Shown one piece after another: positions 1 through 5,495 of a stretch of DNA of 12,949 nucleotides. How positions within the stretch are numbered: position 1 is the stretch's first letter; each line of letters begins with the position of its first letter. This DNA comes from Massilia sp. (lineage in GTDB: Bacteria; Pseudomonadota; Gammaproteobacteria; Burkholderiales; Burkholderiaceae_D), in NCBI GenBank assembly GCA_003520365.1, contig DOUW01000306.1:9113-22061 (forward strand). The letters are read 5' to 3'. The position numbers were made by a program, and so were the translations under genes. The notes below the pieces were generated by a model. That model was not told where the DNA came from. It saw only the letters and a list, made by a program, of their open reading frames with translations, and did no database searches.

Positions 1-344
1 TTGGTGGTGGCGCCCGCCGGGTAGAGCTTCACGGCGTGGATGAAGCCGGTGTCCTGGGCGCGGCGGATCTCGTCCGGGTCGGTGTTGTCGGTCAGGTACA
101 GCGTCATCAGGGGCTCGAACCGCATGCCTTCCGGCAGCGCGGCCAGGATGCGGTCGCGGTAGGCGGCGGCGTCAGCGGCGGTGGTGACCGGGGGTTTCAG
201 GTTCGGCATCACGATCGCGCGCGCGAACTGGTGTGCGGTATGCGGCAGCACGCTGGCCAGCGCCGCGCCGTCGCGCAGGTGCAGGTGCCAATCGTCGGGG
301 CGGGTGATGGTGATGGATTGCGGGGTCTCGATGGTGGTGGACAT
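1..344 (-). CDS. pyrC: Dihydroorotase (class II, PyrC), N-terminal part, cut by window edge
   Basis: Catalyses the reversible cyclisation of N-carbamoyl-L-aspartate to dihydroorotate, the third step of de novo pyrimidine synthesis, in the cytoplasm. My translation of the minus strand from ATG 344-342 gives 114 residues, then the frame leaves the window at base 1. Near the N-terminus is [13 protein letters not shown], with the metal-binding HxH (H20, H22) and the following Arg24. Further on is [11 protein letters not shown], where Lys106 matches the carboxylated, metal-bridging lysine of E. coli PyrC (family knowledge). The short N-terminus and the spacing from HxH to Lys fit the class II enzyme of about 340-350 residues, so roughly two thirds is missing here. 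A GAGAG run lies 5-10 bases upstream of the ATG. The gene reads away from the neighbouring ATPase gene and is separated from it by two REP palindromes, so co-transcription is possible but not shown. Confidence 0.93.
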   Translation of the reverse strand, partial: MSTTIETPQSITITRPDDWHLHLRDGAALASVLPHTAHQFARAIVMPNLKPPVTTAADAAAYRDRILAALPEGMRFEPLMTLYLTDNTDPDEIRRAQDTGFIHAVKLYPAGATT

Positions 345-470
345 GGCGGCTCTCGGATTGCGGACGGCGATATTTTACCTGCATGGCGGGCGAGAGCGCG
401 CGCTGGTCCGCTCTACTGGCGGAGTGTGGCCATGTTGGCAACCAGCGCGTTGAATCCGAGGGTGAGACGG
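345..470. other. Upstream region of pyrC with a possible -10 box
   Basis: No gene is seen in this spacer. On the minus strand, TAAAAT (372-377, forward ATTTTA) matches five of six bases of a sigma-70 -10 box and would start a transcript about 20 bases before the pyrC ATG. I see no matching -35 box, so this is weak. The rest up to 470 is GC-rich and holds nothing I recognise. Confidence 0.25.
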
Positions 471-494
471 CGTGGGATCGAGATCCCACCCTAC
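471..494 (-). repeat. REP palindrome copy 1 (stem variant)
   Basis: The perfect palindrome GTGGGATCGAGATCCCAC can form a 7-bp stem with a CGAG loop. It is followed by CCTAC, so read on the minus strand it starts GTAGGGTGGG. A GTAG tetranucleotide just 5' of a palindromic stem is the known signature of REP sequences mobilised by REP-associated tyrosine transposases (RAYT/TnpA-REP). Its two loop-proximal base pairs differ from those of the other three copies in the window, but pairing is kept. Confidence 0.75.
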
Positions 495-533
495 GAAACC
501 GCAAGCGTTGCGTGGTATCGAGCGGTTAGACAG

Positions 534-557
534 CGTGGGCACGAGTGCCCACCCTAC
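534..557 (-). repeat. REP palindrome copy 2
   Basis: Holds GTGGGCACGAGTGCCCAC followed by CCTAC, in the same orientation as copy 1 and 63 bases from it. The leading flank is shared too: AGACGGCGTGGG in copy 1 and AGACAGCGTGGG here. The element ends three bases before the stop codon of the ATPase gene (minus strand), so it would sit directly after that coding region in its transcript. It may act there as a 3' mRNA stabiliser or terminator, as REPs do elsewhere; this is inference. Confidence 0.8.
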
Positions 558-560
558 GCC

Positions 561-1286
561 TTAATGGATGATCTTATTGAGGAACTCGCGGGCGCGGGCG
601 GATTGCGGGGCGGTGAAGAAGGCGTCCTTCGGGGTGTCCTCGACGATGCGGCCGTGGTCCATGAAGACGATGCGGTCGGCGACTTTGCGCGCGAAGCCCA
701 TCTCGTGGGTCACCACCATCATGGTCATGCCGTCCTGCGCGAGACCCACCATCACGTCCAGCACTTCGCCGATCATCTCGGGGTCGAGGGCGGAGGTCGG
801 TTCGTCGAACAGCATCGCCACCGGGTCCATCGCCAGCGCGCGCGCGATCGCGACGCGCTGCTGCTGGCCGCCGGAGAGCTGGTTCGGATACTTGTCCTGG
901 TGCGCCAGCAGGCCGACGCGGTCGAGGTAGGCCAGGCCGCGCTCGAGCGCCTCGTCCTTGGAGCGGCCGAGCACCTTGACCTGGGCCAGGCTCAGGTTGT
1001 CGCGTACCGACAGGTGGGGGAAGAGTTCGAAGTTCTGGAACACCATGCCGATCTTGGCGCGCAGCTTCGGCAGGTCGGTCTTGCGATCGGTAACAAGCAC
1101 GCCGTCGACGCGGATGCTGCCCTGCTGGACGGGCTCGAGGCCGTTGACGGTCTTGATCAGGGTCGACTTGCCCGAGCCGGAGGGACCGCACACCACCACC
1201 ACGTCGCCGCGCGCCACTTGCGTGCTGCATTCGGCGAGCACCTGGAAGTCGCCGTACCACTTGCTGACCTTGTCTATTTCAATCAT
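561..1286 (-). CDS. Amino-acid ABC transporter ATP-binding protein (GltL/GlnQ type)
   Basis: Cytoplasmic ATPase that powers uptake of polar amino acids, probably glutamate/aspartate, through an ABC importer. The 241 residues match the family length (E. coli GltL is 241). Motifs in order: Walker A GPSGSGKS (34-41), Q-loop MVFQN with Gln84, signature LSGGQ (137-141), Walker B AMLFDE (157-162), D-loop SALD (165-168) and H-loop His194 in VTHEMGFAR, a stretch typical of the polar amino acid group. I chose ATG 1286 because MIEIDKVSKWYG is the usual family N-terminus. A GTG at 1328 would add 14 unlike residues and overlap the divergent promoter. The ribosome site is weak for both. No permease (GltJ/K) or binding protein lies on the minus strand upstream; a divergent symporter is there instead, so the partners must be elsewhere. 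The exact amino acid cannot be read from the ATPase. Confidence 0.95.
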   Translation of the reverse strand: MIEIDKVSKWYGDFQVLAECSTQVARGDVVVVCGPSGSGKSTLIKTVNGLEPVQQGSIRVDGVLVTDRKTDLPKLRAKIGMVFQNFELFPHLSVRDNLSLAQVKVLGRSKDEALERGLAYLDRVGLLAHQDKYPNQLSGGQQQRVAIARALAMDPVAMLFDEPTSALDPEMIGEVLDVMVGLAQDGMTMMVVTHEMGFARKVADRIVFMDHGRIVEDTPKDAFFTAPQSARAREFLNKIIH

Positions 1287-1318
1287 GTTTACCAATCGTT
1301 TCAAGCCCTTGGGCGTGC

Positions 1319-1347
1319 TTGACAGCACTAACAGTGCCTAGGATACT
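1319..1347 (+). promoter_or_regulatory. Candidate sigma-70 promoter with palindrome in its spacer, for the symporter gene
   Basis: A perfect -35 box TTGACA (1319-1324) is followed after 17 bases by GATACT (1342-1347), four of six bases of a -10 box. Transcription would start near 1354, about 130 bases before the symporter ATG. The spacer contains the inverted repeat GCACT-AAC-AGTGC (1325-1337), placed where a bound protein would block or alter polymerase binding. No regulator gene is nearby to name. The divergent ATPase gene begins only 33 bases away, so a protein bound here could affect both genes. Confidence 0.45.
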
Positions 1348-1481
1348 GCGGAACTTGCCAGGATAATCAGAACGAATTCCGTTCGCACGCAGAAGCACCC
1401 CCATTTTGCCCCAGCCCGCCGGCGCCAGGACCACGAATTCCGGCGTGCGCGGATAGAACGCAGGTCGACCACAGGAAGCAC

Positions 1482-2750
1482 ATGAACAATCGAAACCGCC
1501 TCACCACTTACATCCTGATCGGCCTCGCGCTCGGCGTTGTCGTCGGCTATGTCGCCAATACCACCATGGACGACGCCAAAGGCTTCGCCGACACCCTGGC
1601 GCTGGTGACGACCATGTTCCTCCGCCTGATCAAGATGATCATCGCGCCGCTGGTGTTCTCGACCCTGGTGGTCGGCATCGCCAAGATGGGCGACGCCAAG
1701 GAAGTCGGCCGCATCGGCGTCAAGGCGCTGGGCTGGTTCGTGATCGCATCCGTCATCTCGCTGTCGCTGGGCCTGATCCTGGTGAACCTGTTCCGTCCGG
1801 GCGACGCGATGTTCCTGGCCGGCATGGCGCCGCCGGTCGATGCCAAGACCGACATCGTCACCACCGGCCTGACGCTGAAGGAATTCATCACCCACCTGAT
1901 CCCGGCCTCGATCGTCGACGGCATGGCCAAGAACGAGATCCTGCAGATCGTCGTGTTCTCGGTCTTCTTCGGCACCGCCGCCGCCGCGGTCGGCGCCCGC
2001 GCCACGCCGCTGATCGATGCCGTCGACGGCATCGCCCACATTATGCTGAAGGTCACCGGCTACGTGATGAACTTCGCGCCGATCGCCGTGTTCGCGGCAG
2101 TCGCCGGCATCGTCGCCAAGAGCGGCCTGGGCGTGCTGTCCACCTACGGCATCTTCATGGCCGAGTTCTACCTCGGCATCATCCTGCTGTGGATCGTGCT
2201 GATCCTGATCGGCATGGCCTTCCTCGGCCCGCGCGTGCTGCGCCTGGTCTCGGAACTGAAGGAACCGACCATCCTCGCCTTCTCGACCGCCTCCTCGGAA
2301 GCTGCTTTCCCGAAGACCCTGGAAGGTCTGGAGCGCTTCGGCGTCAAGAACCGCCTGGCCGCGTTCGTGCTGCCGATCGGTTACTCGTTCAACCTGGACG
2401 GCTCGATGATGTACTGCACCTTCGCCGCCGTGTTCATCGCCCAGGCCTACGGCATCGAACTGCCGCTGTCGACCCAGATCATGATGATGCTGGTGCTGAT
2501 GCTGACCTCGAAGGGTATGGCCGGCGTGCCGCGCGCCTCGCTGGTCGTGATCGCCGCGACGCTGGCCCAGTTCAACATCCCGGAAGCGGGCCTGCTGCTC
2601 CTGCTGGGCATCGACCACTTCCTGGACATGGCGCGCTCGGCCACCAACGTGATCGGCAACGGCATCGCCACCGCCGTGGTGGCGAAGTGGGAGGGCGACC
2701 TGGAGAAGCCCGTGCCGCACAAGGACGTCGCCACATCGCCGCTGCGCTAG
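1482..2750 (+). CDS. Dicarboxylate/amino acid:cation symporter (DAACS family, GltP/DctA-like)
   Basis: Inner-membrane secondary transporter taking up glutamate, aspartate or C4-dicarboxylates with cations. The 422 residues fit the family. Six or so hydrophobic helices fill residues 8-245, followed by the transport core: re-entrant loop HP1 with STASSEAAFP (268-277), the TM7 motif NLDGS (304-308), HP2 with SKGMAGVP (343-350) and TM8 with D382, R385, S386, N389 and N393. Asp382 and Arg385 match the residues that bind the substrate amino group and side-chain carboxylate in the archaeal homologue GltPh. Asn393 replaces a GltPh sodium ligand (Asp405), as in the proton-coupled E. coli GltP and DctA, so proton coupling is likely. 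The start has AGGAA (1473-1477) four bases before ATG. The gene ends at a strong terminator. HP1 resembles GltP more than DctA, and the nearby asparaginase favours an acidic amino acid substrate, but a C4-dicarboxylate cannot be excluded. Confidence 0.94.
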   Translation: MNNRNRLTTYILIGLALGVVVGYVANTTMDDAKGFADTLALVTTMFLRLIKMIIAPLVFSTLVVGIAKMGDAKEVGRIGVKALGWFVIASVISLSLGLILVNLFRPGDAMFLAGMAPPVDAKTDIVTTGLTLKEFITHLIPASIVDGMAKNEILQIVVFSVFFGTAAAAVGARATPLIDAVDGIAHIMLKVTGYVMNFAPIAVFAAVAGIVAKSGLGVLSTYGIFMAEFYLGIILLWIVLILIGMAFLGPRVLRLVSELKEPTILAFSTASSEAAFPKTLEGLERFGVKNRLAAFVLPIGYSFNLDGSMMYCTFAAVFIAQAYGIELPLSTQIMMMLVLMLTSKGMAGVPRASLVVIAATLAQFNIPEAGLLLLLGIDHFLDMARSATNVIGNGIATAVVAKWEGDLEKPVPHKDVATSPLR

Positions 2751-2770
2751 CCGCGGACACAGTACTACCG

Positions 2771-2800
2771 AGGCCTTCCAGCGATGGGAGGCCTTTTTTT
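2771..2800 (+). terminator. Intrinsic terminator after the symporter gene
   Basis: The stem AGGCCTTCCA / TGGGAGGCCT (one G-T wobble) closes on a GCGA tetraloop of the stable GNRA type and runs into seven Ts (2794-2800). It lies 20 bases after the symporter stop and ends only 35 bases before the next start codon. Confidence 0.92.
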
Positions 2801-2822
2801 CATCACATCACAAGAAAAGCAT

Positions 2823-2829
2823 GGAGGAG
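2823..2829 (+). promoter_or_regulatory. Strong ribosome binding site deciding the amidohydrolase start
   Basis: GGAGGAG lies six bases before ATG 2836, near-ideal spacing. It rules in that ATG, which opens a clean signal peptide. It rules out the in-frame ATG at 2821, which lies upstream of it, and the start at 2784, which lies in another frame inside the terminator hairpin. Confidence 0.85.
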
Positions 2830-2835
2830 AACAAG

Positions 2836-4124
2836 ATGAAACAGCTGGTCGCGGCAGGTTTGCTGCTTTCCCTGAACGGCGCGCACGCCGCCACCCAGAC
2901 GGTCGATTGCGGCCGCCTGCTCGACGTCAAGAGCGGCACCTGGCGCGAACGCGTCAGCATCGTGATCGAGGACGGCACCATCAAATCGGACCGACGGGGT
3001 CCGCCGCGTCGGGCCCGGACCGCATCGACCTGTCGACCAAGTCCTGCCTGCCGGGCCTGATCGACATGCACGTGCACCTCACCAGCGAAACCCAGCCTGT
3101 GGTCGATTCCTACCGCGACCGCCTGACCGCCGACCCGGCCGACATGGCCTTCCGCTCCGTCAAATACGCCGAGCGCACCCTGATGGCGGGCTTCACCACC
3201 GTGCGCGACCTCGGCGCGCAGGATGGCCTGAACGTATCGCTCAAGCGCGCGATCGCGGCCGGCGCGATTCCCGGCCCGCGCATGTTCACCGCCGGTAAAT
3301 CGATCGCCACCACCGGCGGCCATGCCGATCCGACCAACAACCTGTCGCACTTCCTGAGCGAGAAGCTCGGCACCCCAGGCCCGCAGGAAGGCGTGATCGA
3401 CAGCCCGGAAGAAGGCCGCCAGGCCGTGCGCCAGCGCTACAAGGAAGGCGCGGACCTGATCAAGATCACCGCCACCGGCGGCGTGCTGAGCCAGGCCGCC
3501 AGCGGCCAGAACTCGCAGTACACCGAGGACGAGCTGAAGGCCATCGTCAGCACCGCCAAGGATTACGGCTTCCGCGTCGCCGCCCACGCGCACGGCGCCG
3601 AAGGCATGAAGCGCGCCCTGCGCGCCGGCGTCGACTCGATCGAGCACGGCACCCTGATGGACGACGAGACCGTGGGCCTGTTCAAGAAGACCGGCCACTG
3701 GTACGTGCCGACCATCTCGGCCGGCCGCTACGTCGCCGACAAGGCCAAGGACCCGAACTATTATTCGGCCCTGGTGCGCCCGAAGGCGACGGCGATCGGC
3801 CCGCAGCTGCAGGCCACCTTCGCCCGCGCCCATAAAGCCGGCGTCAAGATCGCCTTCGGCACCGACGCCGGCGTCTTCCCGCACGGCGAGAACGCGAAGG
3901 AGTTCGGCTACATGGTCGAAGCCGGCATGACGCCGATCGAGGCCATCCGCGCGGCCACCATCCACGCCGCCACCCTGCTCGACCAGCCGCAACGCCTGGG
4001 CCTGGTCGAGCCGGGCTTCGCGGCCGACATCGTGGCGGTGGACGGCGACCCGCTGCGCGACGTGAAACTGCTCGAGCAGGTCAAGTTTGTGATGAAAGAA
4101 GGCGTCGTCTACAAGAAGCTGTAA
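2836..4124 (+). pseudogene. Secreted metal-dependent amidohydrolase (imidazolonepropionase-like / Xaa-Pro dipeptidase type), frameshifted
   Basis: A binuclear metal hydrolase of the amidohydrolase superfamily; relatives include dipeptidases and carboxypeptidases acting on small peptides. Translation from ATG 2836 gives an 18-residue signal peptide ([18 protein letters not shown], cut before Ala), then the N-terminal beta-sandwich ending in VIEDGTIK near 2986. The rest lies one frame back: [11 protein letters not shown] with HxH at 3069-3077, the presumed carboxylated Lys at 3462-3464 in KITATGG, metal His at 3585-3587 (AAHAHG) and 3645-3647 (SIEHGT), and catalytic Asp at 3864-3866 (FGTDAG). 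Restoring one or four bases near 2990 would join both parts into about 430 residues, normal for the family. All active-site residues survive, so the damage is recent or a sequencing error. The downstream asparaginase begins 36 bases after the stop and is probably co-transcribed. Substrate is unknown; no enzyme can be made from this sequence as read without frameshifting. Confidence 0.85.
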
Positions 4125-4160
4125 GCAGCTTCGGGACGCCCAGTTTAAGGAGAAAATAGC

Positions 4161-5258
4161 ATGCTGTTCCAGAAAACCGCCCGCTCGGCCGCCGCGCTGT
4201 TCGGGTTCCTGTTCTGCGTTGCCCTGGCGGCGCAGGCCCAGACCCAGGCCGAGGTAAAGACCACTTCGAAGCCGAACGTGACCATCCTCGCCACCGGCGG
4301 CACGATTGCCGGCACCGGCGCGACCAGCACCACGACCGTCGGCTACACCGCCGCTACGGTCGGCGTGCAGGCGCTGATCGCGGCGGTCCCGGAAATCACC
4401 AAGGTCGCCAACGTCAGCGGCGAGCAGGTGTTCCAGATCGCCAGCGAGAACATGGGCAACGAGCACTGGCTGGCGCTGGCCAAGCGCGTCAACACCCTGC
4501 TGGCGCAGCGGAACGTGGACGGGATCGTCATCACCCACGGCACCGACACGCTGGAAGAAACGGCCTACTTCCTGAACCTGGTCGTCAAGAGCAACAAGCC
4601 GGTGGTGGTGGTGGGCTCGATGCGCCCATCCACCGCCCTCTCGGCCGACGGTCCGATCAACCTGTACAACGCGGTGGTGCTGGCCGGTTCGCAGGAAGCC
4701 GTCGGCCGCGGCGTGCTGGTCGCGATGAACGACCAGATCCAGGCCGCGCGCGACGTCACCAAGACCAACACGACGACCGCCGACACCTTCAAGGCGAGCG
4801 ACCTGGGCATGCTGGGCTACATCCAGGGCGGCAAGCCCTATTTCTATCGCCAGCCGACGCGCAAGCACACGACGGAGACGGAATTCGACGTGACGAACCT
4901 GTCGATCCTGCCGCAGGTGGAAGTCGCCTATGCGCACGCGAACGTGGGGCCGGTGGCGGTCGAGGCGCTGGTGGCCTCGGGCGCGAAAGGCCTGGTGCAT
5001 GCGGGCGTGGGCAACGGCTCGCTGCCGGCGAAGGTGCGTCCCGCCTTGAGCGCCGCGCGCAAGAAGGGCGTGGTCATCGTGCGTTCCAGCCGCGTCGGCC
5101 AGGGCATCGTGGCGAGGAATGGCGAGGCGAATGACGATGAGCTGGATTTCGTGGCGGGGGATAATTTGTCGCCGCAGAAGGCGCGTATTTTGCTGATGCT
5201 GGCGCTGACCAGGACGAACAGTACGCGCGAGATTCAGCGGATGTTCAGCACGTATTGA
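4161..5258 (+). CDS. ansB: Type II (periplasmic) L-asparaginase
   Basis: Hydrolyses L-asparagine to aspartate and ammonia outside the cytoplasm. The 365 residues begin with a signal peptide (positive MLFQKTARS, hydrophobic core, AQA cleavage near residue 26), about as in E. coli AnsB (348 residues). The catalytic set is complete: Thr48 in ATGGTIAG (44-51), Tyr62, Thr128-Asp129 in HGTDT (126-130) and Lys201 in DVTKTNTT. SADGPINLYNAV and the C-terminal NPQKAR-like SPQKAR are further family marks. At the substrate-pocket position of E. coli Gln59 this protein has Glu (IASENM, Glu96), as in the Erwinia enzyme and the glutaminase-asparaginases, so glutamine may also be used; this is inference. The start has TAAGGAGA seven bases before ATG. 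It follows the amidohydrolase closely, and the aspartate formed could be taken up by the symporter upstream. It ends seven bases before a large inverted repeat. Confidence 0.95.
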   Translation: MLFQKTARSAAALFGFLFCVALAAQAQTQAEVKTTSKPNVTILATGGTIAGTGATSTTTVGYTAATVGVQALIAAVPEITKVANVSGEQVFQIASENMGNEHWLALAKRVNTLLAQRNVDGIVITHGTDTLEETAYFLNLVVKSNKPVVVVGSMRPSTALSADGPINLYNAVVLAGSQEAVGRGVLVAMNDQIQAARDVTKTNTTTADTFKASDLGMLGYIQGGKPYFYRQPTRKHTTETEFDVTNLSILPQVEVAYAHANVGPVAVEALVASGAKGLVHAGVGNGSLPAKVRPALSAARKKGVVIVRSSRVGQGIVARNGEANDDELDFVAGDNLSPQKARILLMLALTRTNSTREIQRMFSTY

Positions 5259-5306
5259 TGCGCTAGTGGCGCTGTTGCGTGTTCTGTTCGTGGTCGGTTG
5301 AATCCG

Positions 5307-5330
5307 CGTGGGCACGAGTGCCCACCCTAC
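5307..5330 (-). repeat. REP palindrome copy 3
   Basis: Holds GTGGGCACGAGTGCCCAC followed by CCTAC, identical in stem and head to copy 2 and in the same orientation. It forms the inner part of the left arm of the composite element. Confidence 0.8.
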
Positions 5331-5347
5331 GGGACACGTTACGTATC

Positions 5348-5425
5348 CGGGTTTCGTATGATCTCGCCGTTAGCGGTGACCGCAAACGGGTTTCGTATGA
5401 ACTCGCCGATAACGGTGACCGTAGG
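5348..5425 (+). repeat. Two tandem 39-bp units
   Basis: Unit 1 starts at 5348 and unit 2 at 5387. Their first 35 bases differ at only three positions, and both begin CGGGTTTCGTATGA. Each unit contains a small hairpin motif, CCGTTAGCGG (5367-5376) in unit 1 and CCGATAACGG (5406-5415) in unit 2. CCGATAACGG occurs once more at 5458-5467 in the right arm. The last four bases of unit 2 (5422-5425) run into the GTAG head of REP copy 4. Confidence 0.8.
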
Positions 5426-5444
5426 GTGGGCACTCGTGCCCACG
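5421..5444 (+). repeat. REP palindrome copy 4
   Basis: Begins with GTAGGGTGGG and continues into the palindrome GTGGGCACTCGTGCCCAC, on the plus strand, opposite to the other three copies. It forms the inner part of the right arm of the composite element. Confidence 0.8.
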
Positions 5445-5495
5445 CGGATCAAGAACACCGATAACGGCCCACGCAACAGCGCCACGTCCCGAAAC

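Larger units (their letters stand above)
5266..5485. repeat. Composite REP element: 65-bp inverted arms around tandem 39-bp units
   Basis: The left arm (5266-5330) and right arm (5421-5485) are inverted copies of equal length. Their outer 16 bases (GTGGCGCTGTTGCGTG) and inner 29 bases match perfectly, while the 20 bases between have diverged. Each inner part holds a REP palindrome with its GTAG head facing the 90-base core. The core carries two tandem 39-base units. The element fills the whole gap between two convergent genes, starting 7 bases after one stop and ending 10 bases before the other. I read it as a BIME-like mosaic of REPs, a non-autonomous element that could also serve as a two-way transcription barrier. 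No transposase is in the window. Confidence 0.8.

Noticed and set aside
36..1322. 428-residue open frame on the plus strand across pyrC, the REPs and the ATPase gene
   Set aside because: Crosses two well-supported minus-strand genes and translates REP sequence (RGHECPPY-type peptide); a shadow frame.
1338..2720. 460-residue open frame on the minus strand opposite the symporter
   Set aside because: Low-complexity, charged and His-rich translation opposite a clear membrane transporter gene.
2784..2990. Start of the amidohydrolase at 2784 in the frame of its catalytic part
   Set aside because: Lies within the terminator hairpin, has no ribosome site and gives an Arg-rich N-terminus, while the other frame gives a perfect ribosome site and signal peptide.
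2808..5315. 835-residue open frame on the minus strand, antisense to the amidohydrolase and asparaginase
   Set aside because: Rich in Arg, His, Gly and Asp with no recognisable domain. It is the mirror of high-GC codon use in two real genes and runs through both and the gap between them.
5348..5425. CRISPR-like pattern
   Set aside because: Only two adjacent direct units with almost no spacer between them and no cas gene; a tandem repeat, not an array.
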